Shown: piece after piece, positions 38,629 to 47,587 of the stretch
How positions within the stretch are numbered: the stretch's first letter is position 1
How the letters are laid out: each line of letters opens with the position of its first letter
NCBI RefSeq assembly: GCF_000427295.1
Contig: NZ_ATNM01000029.1
Coordinates: 1-64,000 of the forward strand
Direction: 5' to 3'
Length of the DNA: 64,000 nt
Source of the DNA: Cyclobacterium qasimii M12-11B
GTDB taxonomy: Bacteria > Bacteroidota > Bacteroidia > Cytophagales > Cyclobacteriaceae
Notes under the pieces: generated by a model
What the model was told of the DNA's origin: nothing
The model's database searches: none
Seen by the model: the letters and a program-made list of their open reading frames with translations, nothing else
Position numbers and translations under genes: made by a program

Positions 38629-38888
38629 TTCTTATATCGGTAATTACGTTTCTTTTTGAAAGCATAACCTATTAGGCTTTATCGGCCTTCAAAGGTTATG
38701 GTTTTTGGAGCCGGATGAAGGGCGTTAAGAAAATGAGTTAGCTCCCACAAGGAGATCCACTCATTTTTAGCCTGGAATACTGATCCAAAAATCAAATGAT
38801 GGCCACGTAAAAGACATTTGTTCTTAGAACGATAACCCATCATTTGAAATAAGATTTGACAGCCTTGATTTTTTTGGTTCGTTTTTGG
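38629..38888. repeat. Dispersed repeat B, copy 2
   Basis: Near-identical to 27317-27575, same orientation, and again positioned just after a palindrome-P set. No open frame. The two copies enclose 11 kb holding the third dehydratase gene, the DUF4221 and serpin genes, the SLATT region and the GH88-like gene. Confidence 0.8.
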
Positions 38889-38893
38889 ATCAA

Positions 38894-38977
38894 GCCTGCC
38901 CTGATTTGCGACACACTCAGGGCCTGCCCTGATTTTTTACTCACTCAGGGCCTGCCCTGATTTTTAACTCACTCAGG
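38894..38977. repeat. Three tandem copies of a 28-base unit
   Basis: Units at 38894-38921, 38922-38949 and 38950-38977, each gcctgccctgat followed by about 8 variable bases and actcagg. Each unit is itself a small palindrome (cctga...tcagg). A single related unit lies at 27131-27158. Confidence 0.8.
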
Positions 38978-39022
38978 GGCAAAAATGAACAGGTAGAAAT
39001 TAGGATATCTATAGGCGAAAGC

Positions 39023-39072
39023 AATTCTGTCAACATTATTGCAGAAAAAAAAGCAACAATACCGCCAAAACC
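39023..39072. repeat. Palindromic repeat P, copy 5 (degenerate)
   Basis: aattctgtcaacattattgc and gcaacaataccgccaaaacc. It has several changes in both arms, and the following ccaaggcttcacagccttgg hairpin is kept. Confidence 0.75.
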
Positions 39073-39352
39073 GGTTTATACTTATCGTTGTGACCAAGGC
39101 TTCACAGCCTTGGCTACAAAATATCACCCCTCTGGGGTTTTTGGGATTCCTTGAGTTTTACAACAATATTATTTCATCCATCGCTGTTAGACATCACCTT
39201 TTCAGGGCTCAAAATATAAAAGCAAAATTCAAGCCGACTGGGTTTATGGTTGGTATATACGTAAATTCTCAGCTAAACATGTATTTATGAAATTGTGGAG
39301 TGATTTGGGGAAATTACCAATAATTGGTATTTTAGTGTGAAAATTAGAAATT

Positions 39353-39577
39353 ATGAGTAAAAACACTTCAATATCACTCGGGAATTATTTTGACCAATTT
39401 GTGAGTAGCCAAGTTTCTGCCGGAAGGTATAAAAACGTAAGCGAGGTAATCAGAGCTGGACTTCGATTATTGGAAAATGAGGAAAGCAAAGAAATAGCTT
39501 TAAGAAATGCAATTCAACAAGGATTAAATAGTCCAATTGTTGAAGACTTTGATTTCGATGAGAACCTTAAAAAATAA
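39353..39577 (+). CDS. parD: ParD-family antitoxin
   Basis: A 74-residue antitoxin of a type II toxin-antitoxin pair. The N-terminal ribbon-helix-helix domain is clear: NTSISLGNYFDQFVSSQVSAG then RYKNVSEVIRAGLRLLE. The C-terminal tail (NSPIVEDFDFDENLKK) is the flexible part that wraps the toxin. It should neutralise the ParE next door and bind its own promoter. ParE starts 18 bases downstream. Confidence 0.92.
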   Translation: MSKNTSISLGNYFDQFVSSQVSAGRYKNVSEVIRAGLRLLENEESKEIALRNAIQQGLNSPIVEDFDFDENLKK

Positions 39578-39595
39578 AAGCGGAAAAAAGAAAAA

Positions 39596-39895
39596 ATGGC
39601 TAAAGTTGTATTAAGGCAAGAAGCCATCGCCGATTTAAATAATATTTGGTTTTACACTTTCGAAACCTGGTCTGAAACTCAAGCGGACAAGTATTACGCA
39701 ACTATAAAAATGGTGTGCAATGGAATCGCTGATAATCCAAACATTGGAAAAGAATATGATGGAATAAATAGAAACCTTCTTGGAATAAAATCTGGAAAGC
39801 ATATAATTTTCTATCAAATAATTAACCCCGAAAGAATCGAAATTATCAGGATCTTACACGAAAGAATGGATCTGAAAAATAGAATAGCTGAATAA
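39596..39895 (+). CDS. parE: ParE-family toxin
   Basis: A 99-residue RelE/ParE-fold toxin: AKVVLRQEAIADLNNIWFYT at the start, WSETQADKYYATI, NIGKEYDGINRNLLGIKSGK, HIIFYQI and the C-terminal IEIIRILHERMDLKNRI. ParE proteins usually poison DNA gyrase. The gene looks complete, unlike the second copy at 54617. Confidence 0.92.
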   Translation: MAKVVLRQEAIADLNNIWFYTFETWSETQADKYYATIKMVCNGIADNPNIGKEYDGINRNLLGIKSGKHIIFYQIINPERIEIIRILHERMDLKNRIAE

Positions 39896-39915
39896 AAAAA
39901 ATAATGCCTTTAAGT

Positions 39916-40227
39916 GATTTTGTCAGCATTGTTGCAGAAAAAAAGTAACAACACGTCAAAATCGCATCTTACTTTTTTCTGACCATTGCCATGCGCCCAT
40001 AGTTTTCATCATTTCAGATTTTACGGAAATATTAAATACAGGAAGAAGGTTTATTGGGTATTTCAAAGTACCCAAGCCCTGAAAGGGCGATATATCAAAG
40101 CACAGGGTGAAGCCCTGTGTTATGGATAAATGATTTATGACCAAGCCCTGAAAGGGTGTGATACCAATTGTGTTGTGCGTACCAATTCCTGTTAGGGCGA
40201 TAAAAAGCGGGGGTAAATTCTTCCCTA
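39916..40227. repeat. Palindrome P copy 6 with partial composite unit U
   Basis: A degenerate P palindrome (39916-39963, with gtaacaacacgtcaaaatc as right arm) followed by a shortened form of the unit that is complete at 54975, 56713 and 60043. Shared hairpins include ccaagccctgaaagggcgat, cacagggtgaagccctgtgt and aaccaagccctgaaagggtg-like sequences. It ends near the leftward sigma-factor gene and may terminate it. Confidence 0.72.
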
Positions 40228-40749
40228 AAAAATCAATTGGCTAATAGAACCTATAATTACGGTCAATAACTCCGGTTTCATTTGTGAACGGATTACCTTT
40301 AACGCTCTGAAAAGATGGTTTTTTGCTGTGTTTGGCGCAATGTTTAGTTCTTGCGCTATTTCAAGAAGTGATAGCTCTTCTGAATGGTGTAGGTTAAACA
40401 CTTCTTGTTGCCTTTGGGGAAGCTCTTTGATAATAAGGTCAAGGCGATGTATCGTTTCTCGCTCGTAAATATGACTTTCTGTTTTGTTTTCAGATTTTTC
40501 CATATGCATCCAAACAGCCTCTTGTAAAGTTTTTTCCTTGGCAAGTTTTTTGAAATGGTCCATCACGGCATTTTTCGCCATTTTAAAAACATAAAAATCC
40601 GAGTTCTCCATCCCCAGAATTTTATCCTTACGCTCCCAGGCTTTTAGGATGATATCTTGGGTGATGTCCTCTGCGAGGGAAGTGTCTTTGACAAGTTTTA
40701 AAATAAAGAAATAAACCTTATTCCTTAAGATTTTCATCCTATTTTCCAT
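40225..40749 (-). CDS. ECF RNA polymerase sigma factor (FecI-like)
   Basis: A 174-residue sigma-70 of the extracytoplasmic type. Region 2 is present (LVKDTSLAEDITQDIILKAW, FYVFKMAKNAVMDHFKK) and region 4 has LPQRQQEVFNLHHSEELSLLEIAQELNIAPNTAKNHLFRAL, given here as its helix-turn-helix between about 125 and 160. It should direct transcription of the FecR/SusC/SusD genes when released. It is divergent from fecR with about 380 bases between, whereas these two genes are more often in the same direction. Confidence 0.9.
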   Translation of the reverse strand: MENRMKILRNKVYFFILKLVKDTSLAEDITQDIILKAWERKDKILGMENSDFYVFKMAKNAVMDHFKKLAKEKTLQEAVWMHMEKSENKTESHIYERETIHRLDLIIKELPQRQQEVFNLHHSEELSLLEIAQELNIAPNTAKNHLFRALKVIRSQMKPELLTVIIGSISQLIF

Positions 40750-41131
40750 TGTTCATATTTAATAATAAATATCGGGCTATAGATTGAACAAAGACTATTT
40801 TAAAATTTGAGAGGAGATATGAATGGCTAATTTATTAAAAAAATGCAAAAACAAAAACAGTTGTGATTTTAAATGTTTTAACGGCATGATATTATGTTTT
40901 CATTCCCTTAAAATACCAAATAATCTACTTTTATTCAATTTTTTTCTTTTCCACTGGTCTGTTTTTATCAATGCGGCGTCTTCTTTACGATTGTGATTTA
41001 TTGACTAAGGCGATTTGAGAAGGAGATGCCTGAAATCGTTTTTTGCTTATATGAGAAAGTAGAAATGGAGTGTCCATTTTGCTGCCAATTTAACCCTTGA
41101 CAATGCCGAAAAGAGGTTGCATGGGATACCT
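40750..41131. other. Divergent control region between sigma factor and fecR
   Basis: About 380 AT-rich bases that should hold the promoters of both the sigma-factor gene and the fecR-susC-susD genes. No confident promoter motif identified. Confidence 0.4.
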
Positions 41132-42097
41132 ATGTTGTCAATTAAAGACTTACCTGTGAAAAATAAATTCGAAGAATTATTTAAAAAATATGTTGATGGT
41201 TCCCTTTCAAGAGAGGAATACGAAAAATTCCTTGGCCTTCTTGAAAGTGATGACTCGTTGGCAACATTAGATAAGGAATTGGATAAATTATGGGGCCAGG
41301 ATCAGGGTGATAAGCGTAAAAATGCCTTACCTGCCTCAGCGGCAAAGCAGTCAAGCAGACAACTCACTTTTTGGGGAATAGCCGCCAGCCTTTTATTGGT
41401 TGTAGGATTTGCCTCATGGTTTGTCTTCCTGCAGAACAGCGCTACAGGTTTTGAAGAATACCATACTGATTTCGGAGAGGTGAAGGAATTAATGCTTCCC
41501 GACGGTAGTAAAGTCAAGTTAAATGCCAACTCCACCATCAGCTGGGACAAGGCCTGGGAGGCAAAAGGAAAGCGGCAAATCGTGTTGACAGGTGAGGCCT
41601 TTTTTGACATACAATCCCTTCCTGGGAAAATTCCCTTTGTAGTGGAAACAGGCGAAGTCTCCCTGGAGGTTATTGGCACCTCCTTTAATGTAGACAACAG
41701 AAGTGAAAAAGTAGAAATATACCTGGATGAAGGGCGCCTCGATGTCCACTTGAAAGATCCTGAGATTGAGGTCATAAAAATGGTTCCGGGAGACAAAGTA
41801 AAGGTAGACCCAGAGACCAATAAAGTAGCTAAAGAAACGAATACCTCCTTAATCAATTCAGCTTCCTGGAAAAATGGAATTCTCAATTTCAAAGACATGA
41901 AGCTGGCTGAAGTACTTGTAAAACTTACCAATATTTATGGGAAAACTTTTGTCTGTGAGAATGAAGCATTATTGGACATAGACCTTTACCTGGGGGTTCC
42001 TTTTGCCGATTGGGATACCGTAAAGCAGGTTTTGTCATTGTCATTGGACATAGAATTTATAGAAAATGAAGATGTAGTAGAAATTAAACACTTATAA
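41132..42097 (+). CDS. FecR-family anti-sigma factor
   Basis: A 321-residue inner-membrane regulator. I use the ATG at 41132; a TTG at 41117 is also in frame. A cytoplasmic N-terminal part (YVDGSLSREEYEKFLGLLES) binds the sigma factor, one transmembrane helix follows (about 86-106, IAASLLLVVGFASWFVF), and a periplasmic FecR domain has LPDGSKVKLNANSTISW, RQIVLTGEAFFDI and VIGTSFNV. The C-terminal STN-like domain (LVKLTNIYGKTFVCEN) would touch the SusC receptor below. It transmits the substrate-bound state of SusC to the ECF sigma factor. Confidence 0.93.
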   Translation: MLSIKDLPVKNKFEELFKKYVDGSLSREEYEKFLGLLESDDSLATLDKELDKLWGQDQGDKRKNALPASAAKQSSRQLTFWGIAASLLLVVGFASWFVFLQNSATGFEEYHTDFGEVKELMLPDGSKVKLNANSTISWDKAWEAKGKRQIVLTGEAFFDIQSLPGKIPFVVETGEVSLEVIGTSFNVDNRSEKVEIYLDEGRLDVHLKDPEIEVIKMVPGDKVKVDPETNKVAKETNTSLINSASWKNGILNFKDMKLAEVLVKLTNIYGKTFVCENEALLDIDLYLGVPFADWDTVKQVLSLSLDIEFIENEDVVEIKHL

Positions 42098-42134
42098 TAT
42101 AATAAACAATTACCCTAAATAACTGAAGTAGATT

Positions 42135-45100
42135 ATGAAACAAATTAGATGGAGGCTAGGCTTATTTAGCCTGTGGGCCATGAGTTTATTGTCCGTAATG
42201 GACGTTAATGCTCTTGAGCTGAAAAACAGTGAGGAGATGTATCTCCTTGAGGCGATCGATAAGATCAGTCGGGATTTTGACGTTTACTTCACCTTTGACA
42301 AAGCCTTGGTAAGTGGCATTAAGGTGAATTATGACAAAAATGCGGTGAATGTAGAGGCTGCTGTTGGCACGGTGCTGAAGAAGACCTCGCTTACTTTTAA
42401 GTTGATCAATGAGCAGTTTTTAATCATCTATAAAAACGATGAAGAGGGCTTGAAATCTCTCCGAAGCATGTCCAAACACCTGGATAAATTAATTAAGGAA
42501 GAGGAAAAAGCCTTCAATAAGCAAGCGGTATTAGCGCCGCGACCTATTGCCAATCAAGGTAAATTGTTTGCCAATATTACAGGTAAAGTAGTAAGCGCAA
42601 GTGGAGAATCACTTGTGGGTGTTACCATCTTGATCAAAGGCAAAAATAGAGGAACTGTAACCGACCTTGACGGTGGCTTTACGCTGGAAGGGGTTGAGAG
42701 CAATGATGTGTTGGTTTTTTCCTATATAGGTTTCTTAACTCAGGAAGTAGCTGTAGGCAACAGTTCTATGATTTCAATAACCCTTCAAGAAGATTCTAAA
42801 GCACTTGATGAAGTTGTCGTGACAGCTTTGGGTATAAGGAAAGAAGTTAAAGCGCTTGGTTATTCTGTTACTAAAATAGATGGTGAAAGTTTTTCTAAAG
42901 CCAGGGAAACTAACTTTGCCAACTCTTTGGTCGGTAAAGTAGCTGGTGTGAATGTGACTGGCGTAGGTTCTGGCCCGGGAAACTCATCAAGGGTTACCAT
43001 TAGGGGAAATACTTCCATATCTGGAGACAACCAACCTTTGTATGTGATAAATGGTATGCCTATGGACAACACGCAATTTGGTAGTCCATCGGGCGCAAAT
43101 CCTGACTGGGGAGACAATATTTCCAGTATTAACGCAGACGATATTGCAGAGATCACAGTGCTAAAAGGCGCAACAGCTGCCGCATTGTACGGTTCAAGGG
43201 CAAAAAATGGAGCGATCGTAATCACCACCAAATCCGGTGCTGGCAAGAAAGGCCTGGGAGTTGAAATTACAAGTCACAATACCTTTGATGTTCCTTATTA
43301 TTTATGGGAAATTCAGGACCAATATGGTCAGGGATATGGTGGCGTCAAACCTGCAAGTCAGCAGGATGCTGCTAACCACGGACAAAATCACTGGGGAGCT
43401 CCTTTTGATGGCTCTCAAGTTATTCAGTTGGATGGTGTAGAGCGTCCTTATTCTTATGTGAAAGACCAGGTATTGGATGATTTTTACAGAACAGGTAGCA
43501 CCTCCAGTAACAATATCTCTTTTTCTGGTGGTGGAGACAATGGGTCTTTCAGGCTTGGTATCACCAACTTGAAAAACAGTGGCATTATTCCTAACTCAGG
43601 TATGGAAAGGAATAACATCAGTTTAGGGCTTACGCAAAAGGCGGCTAAAAACCTTACGATTTCTGCCAATGTAGATTATATTACTGAAAATGTAAACAAC
43701 AGGTATGTCAATAGAGGAACGCAAGGTAGTGCTGGCGGAACCATCCTTTTTGTAAACACCAATATGCCAACAAGTGCATTGGCTCCAGGCTACAATGATG
43801 ATTATAGCGAGAAGGTGCTTGGTACGGATCTTAATGCCACCAACCCTTATTATGTTGTCAATAGAATGAGCAACAAAACCCAAAAGGACAGGTTCATCAC
43901 TGGGGTAACTACGCGTTGGGATGTGCTTCCATGGTTGTTTATCCAGGGCAGAGCAGGTCAGGATTATTACACTTTCAAAGGAGATAATATTATCCCTGAT
44001 GGTACAGGATTCCGTGCAAATGGTCAAATTGACCAAAGGGTCATGAACTTCTGGGAGAGAAACTTCGAAGGGCTGATAGGGATAAACAAAGACGTGAATG
44101 AGGATTTTAACCTGGCTGTAAATTTGGGAGGTAACTTAATGTCCCAACACAGGTATACCACCTCTATTTCCGGATTGGGATTTGTTGTGCCTCAATTGCA
44201 TGTGGTCAACAATACCTCCATTAGAAATACCTCTACTCAAAATTACGACAAGAAAATCAACTCGGTTTTCGGAACAATGGAACTGAGCTTTAGGAATTAT
44301 CTTTACCTAAATCTGACAGGAAGGAACGATTGGTTTTCAACGCTTAACCCTAATTCAAACAACTTCTTCTATCCTTCTGCAGGGGTGAGTTTTGTGCTTT
44401 CTGATGCCGTTGATCTTCCAAGGTCTATCAGCTTCAGTAAATTTAGAGTGGCCTATGCCTCAGTAGGTGGTGACACAGATCCTTATGGTTTAAATCTTAC
44501 TTATGGTTTGTTGGACTACAATTACAATGGAGTGCCACTAGGTACCATCAACCAGCAAACAGTTCCTAACAATTTGCTTCAGCCACTTAATGTGGACGAA
44601 TTCGAAGCTGGCTTAGACATTAGGGTTTTGGACAATAGATTGGGATTGGACTTTGCGGTCTACAATAAGTTAACCACCAATGATATTGCAGTGGAAAGTA
44701 TTTCTACTACCAGTGGTTATTCTGGTGTATCTGTAAACGTTGGAAGTATTCGAAACAGAGGCGTTGAGTTTTTGCTTACAGGAAAGCCTGTTGTTTCTGA
44801 TAATTTTGACTGGGACATCACGGGTAACCTTGCCTACAACAAAAGTAAAGTATTGAAGATTTCAGATACTTCGAATGAATTGATTTTGGCCACCACTACC
44901 AAAGCCTTTATCAAACACATAGAAGGCATGGAGTATTCTCAGATAGTAGGCCGTACCATTTTGAAAGATGAAGAAGGAAGAGACATTATTGATGCTACGG
45001 GACTTCCTATCGTTCCAGCAGGTGTGGTTCCTTTTGGTACAGGTGTTCACCGATGGACGGGCGGATTGATAAATAATTTCAGGTACAAATCCTTTAACTT

Positions 45101-45578
45101 AAACGTTTTGGTAGATGGTAAATTTGGTGGAAGCATTTATTCCCAAACCAATTATGACCTGGAACACCGAGGCATGTCTTACGGATCGCTATTAGGTAGA
45201 GAAAACGGAGCCGTTTTGCCAGGGGTAAATGAAAACGGTGAAGTCAATGATGTATTGGTAACGGCTGACAGGGTAAACAACAGGGCCATTATCGTAAGGC
45301 GAAGAGATGCACTTGACGATTACCTTTATGATGCAAGTTTTATCAAGTTGAGGAACATTTCATTGAGTTACAGTCCTCCCGCATCATTTTATAACAAGTT
45401 AGGATTCGTGAAAGGTGGAAGCATTTCTTTGGTAGGAAGAAATCTTCTAATACTAATGAGTCATTCACCAGGCATAGACCCGGAAAACAATTTGTATCCA
45501 GGAAACAGTCAGGGTGTTGAATCAAGTGCCTTGCCTCCAACAAGGAGTATAGGGGTGAATGTAAACCTTAAGTTCTAA
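42135..45578 (+). CDS. SusC/RagA TonB-dependent transporter with signalling (STN) domain
   Basis: An 1147-residue outer-membrane receptor. Signal peptide to about residue 27, then an STN (secretin/TonB short) domain (about 33-95, LLEAIDKISRDFDVYFTFDK, LTFKLINEQFLIIYK). Next come a carboxypeptidase-D-like domain (NITGKVVSASGESLVGVTI, SYIGFLTQEV), the TonB-box region DEVVVTALGIRKEVKALGYS, the plug (NSLVGKVAGVNVTG, VLKGATAAALYGSRAKNGAI) and the barrel, which ends in IGVNVNLKF. The STN domain is the part that contacts FecR, so this receptor both imports its nutrient and reports its presence. It is co-directional with fecR (37-base gap) and susD (23-base gap). Confidence 0.95.
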   Translation: MKQIRWRLGLFSLWAMSLLSVMDVNALELKNSEEMYLLEAIDKISRDFDVYFTFDKALVSGIKVNYDKNAVNVEAAVGTVLKKTSLTFKLINEQFLIIYKNDEEGLKSLRSMSKHLDKLIKEEEKAFNKQAVLAPRPIANQGKLFANITGKVVSASGESLVGVTILIKGKNRGTVTDLDGGFTLEGVESNDVLVFSYIGFLTQEVAVGNSSMISITLQEDSKALDEVVVTALGIRKEVKALGYSVTKIDGESFSKARETNFANSLVGKVAGVNVTGVGSGPGNSSRVTIRGNTSISGDNQPLYVINGMPMDNTQFGSPSGANPDWGDNISSINADDIAEITVLKGATAAALYGSRAKNGAIVITTKSGAGKKGLGVEITSHNTFDVPYYLWEIQDQYGQGYGGVKPASQQDAANHGQNHWGAPFDGSQVIQLDGVERPYSYVKDQVLDDFYRTGSTSSNNISFSGGGDNGSFRLGITNLKNSGIIPNSGMERNNISLGLTQKAAKNLTISANVDYITENVNNRYVNRGTQGSAGGTILFVNTNMPTSALAPGYNDDYSEKVLGTDLNATNPYYVVNRMSNKTQKDRFITGVTTRWDVLPWLFIQGRAGQDYYTFKGDNIIPDGTGFRANGQIDQRVMNFWERNFEGLIGINKDVNEDFNLAVNLGGNLMSQHRYTTSISGLGFVVPQLHVVNNTSIRNTSTQNYDKKINSVFGTMELSFRNYLYLNLTGRNDWFSTLNPNSNNFFYPSAGVSFVLSDAVDLPRSISFSKFRVAYASVGGDTDPYGLNLTYGLLDYNYNGVPLGTINQQTVPNNLLQPLNVDEFEAGLDIRVLDNRLGLDFAVYNKLTTNDIAVESISTTSGYSGVSVNVGSIRNRGVEFLLTGKPVVSDNFDWDITGNLAYNKSKVLKISDTSNELILATTTKAFIKHIEGMEYSQIVGRTILKDEEGRDIIDATGLPIVPAGVVPFGTGVHRWTGGLINNFRYKSFNLNVLVDGKFGGSIYSQTNYDLEHRGMSYGSLLGRENGAVLPGVNENGEVNDVLVTADRVNNRAIIVRRRDALDDYLYDASFIKLRNISLSYSPPASFYNKLGFVKGGSISLVGRNLLILMSHSPGIDPENNLYPGNSQGVESSALPPTRSIGVNVNLKF

Positions 45579-45601
45579 TCTCAATAATAGACCGAATCAT
45601 C

Positions 45602-47170
45602 ATGAAAAATAATCTGTTAAAAAACGCGATTTTATTTTGTCTCGTGATCCTGGCGTCTTGCGACCAGGGATTTGAAGAGCTTAATAAAGACCCGAATGCA
45701 GTTACTGCCGATCAATTCAATCCCTCCTTTTTATTGACTACCGCACAACTAAAGTCGGCGCAGGGAGATCACAATACCAGCTTGTATTATGGAACCTGTT
45801 TTGTGCAACAAATGGCCTCTTTGAGTAATGTGGGAATCTTTGATTACCATGGCGACAAATACGTTTATCATAAAGGCAACAATGAGGCACTTTGGAATGC
45901 TACTTATGGCAATACCGCCAAACTAATTGAGGACATTATCATCCAAACGGAAGGGGATGCAGATTTCAACAACCTGCACCAGATGGCAAGAATCTGGAGA
46001 ACCATCATTTACCACAGGTTAACGGATATGTATGGAGACATTCCTTATTTTGAATCCAGCAGAGGTTATTATGATCAAATCTACAAGCCCAAGTATGATG
46101 CCCAAAAGGACATTTACCTCGATATGCTAAGCGAACTAGAGGATGCAGTAAGCAAATTGGATGCAACCAAAAACAATTTCTCCGAAGCAGACATTGCCTA
46201 TAATGGAGACATTGCCAAATGGAAAAAATTGGGAAATTCCATGATGCTTAGGCTAGGCATGCGTTTGTCTAAAGTGGAACCAGCTACCGCTGAGACCTGG
46301 GTGATTAAAGCCGTAACTGCTGGTGTGTTTACTGACAACGCTGACAACCTTATGATCAGCGGAACAGATCCTACAGGCACCTCCTCTGATCTAGCCAATG
46401 GCATGAGCTGGACGATAAGTGTTGGCACAAGAAGTCCTGGCAAAATCGCTGCTACCTTCTTTGATTTCTTAAATGACAATAATGATCCAAGGCTGAAACA
46501 CACGGTAGCCGTCTATACTGACCCTACCAATATAAGCACTAAAAACACGGATCCTGCCATTCAAAAAGGCTTGCCAAACGGTCTGGACAGACAGACTTTG
46601 GAAGCTGATCCAAGTTATAATCCAGACAGCCCTGGTCAGGAACACCAATATTCCGGTGTAAACAGGTCCGTATATGCCAAGCTAGATGGGCCAAGGATGT
46701 TCATCACCAATGCAGAGGTGCAGTACATGATGGCAGAAGCCGCAGTTCGAGGCTGGATAAGTGGAGATGCTGCTGCCTATTACGAAACGGGTGTGTCTGA
46801 AGCCATGAAAATGCTTCAGCAATACGACCAGTCAGCAACCATCACCGATCAGGAAATCACTGCTTATTTGACTGCCAATCCATTTGTAGGCACTTCAAAT
46901 ATGGAAGCCGCCCTGGAGCAAATCAATACCCAGTACTGGGCTGCTACCTTCCTGAATGGCTACGAAGCTTTTTCCAATGTCAGAAGATCTGGTTACCCAG
47001 TTCTGACGCCTATCAACTATCCCGACAATGAAACCGGAGGGTTGTTCCCTGGCAGGTTAAGGTACCCAGACAATGAGCCAGTACTCAACGTAGAAAATTA
47101 CAACGCAGCAGTAAGCAGCCAAGGAGCCGATAATTACATCACCCATGTATGGTGGGATGTAGCCAATTAA
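45602..47170 (+). CDS. SusD/RagB-family nutrient-binding lipoprotein
   Basis: A 522-residue partner of the SusC just upstream. The lipoprotein signal peptide ends ILFCLVILASC, with C20 as the lipid anchor. Body features match the first SusD in the window (MARIWRTIIYHRLTDMYGDI, PYFESSRGYYDQIYKPKYDA, MLRLGMRLSKV, and the C-terminal HVWWDVAN), so the two belong to the same SusD-like branch. It captures the substrate at the surface. Last gene of the fecR-susC-susD unit; a strong terminator follows. Confidence 0.94.
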   Translation: MKNNLLKNAILFCLVILASCDQGFEELNKDPNAVTADQFNPSFLLTTAQLKSAQGDHNTSLYYGTCFVQQMASLSNVGIFDYHGDKYVYHKGNNEALWNATYGNTAKLIEDIIIQTEGDADFNNLHQMARIWRTIIYHRLTDMYGDIPYFESSRGYYDQIYKPKYDAQKDIYLDMLSELEDAVSKLDATKNNFSEADIAYNGDIAKWKKLGNSMMLRLGMRLSKVEPATAETWVIKAVTAGVFTDNADNLMISGTDPTGTSSDLANGMSWTISVGTRSPGKIAATFFDFLNDNNDPRLKHTVAVYTDPTNISTKNTDPAIQKGLPNGLDRQTLEADPSYNPDSPGQEHQYSGVNRSVYAKLDGPRMFITNAEVQYMMAEAAVRGWISGDAAAYYETGVSEAMKMLQQYDQSATITDQEITAYLTANPFVGTSNMEAALEQINTQYWAATFLNGYEAFSNVRRSGYPVLTPINYPDNETGGLFPGRLRYPDNEPVLNVENYNAAVSSQGADNYITHVWWDVAN

Positions 47171-47220
47171 AACCGAGCCTATAGTTACTTATTGTCTGTA
47201 CTCAATTATCACCGAATGAA

Positions 47221-47254
47221 AGCCGCCAAGCATTTGTCTTGGTGGCTTTTTTTG
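47221..47254 (+). terminator. Terminator of the fecR-susC-susD unit
   Basis: AGCCGCCAAG (47221-47230), 7-base loop, CTTGGTGGCT (47238-47247) with one G-T pair, then a T run to 47254. Confidence 0.9.
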
Positions 47255-47276
47255 TACAGTCATGGGGAAGGGTTTT

Positions 47277-47533
47277 AGGGGTTATTGCTTATAAATTATA
47301 GAAGTGGTAAAAGAGTAAACCCAAGGATATTCTGTGATTTAGTTAAAATAACGTCCATTTATATAAGTTTTCTGACCATTTTTAATAAATTCCATTAAGA
47401 ATTTAGTATTTGCAATGGATTCCTTATCCTAAATCCTTAATTTGACGAATAAAATTGAAATAGCCGGATATATAGTTGCTATATATGCAACTCAGAAGTT
47501 ATAATGGTGACATATACGGATGTTATGCCTCAC
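47277..47533. repeat. Gene-preceding intergenic repeat T, copy 2
   Basis: Related along its length to 32040-32297 (aggggttattgcttataaat, ttttctgaccatttttaata, aattccattaagaatttagt, and the 3' end acatatacggatgttatgcc). It begins right after the terminator and ends about 55 bases before the CD-NTase gene. Whatever it is, the CBASS operon sits directly behind it. Confidence 0.7.
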
Positions 47534-47587
47534 CTAAAAACAACCGAGTTATTGAAAGATTAACGATAGTATGATAAAATAAAACAT

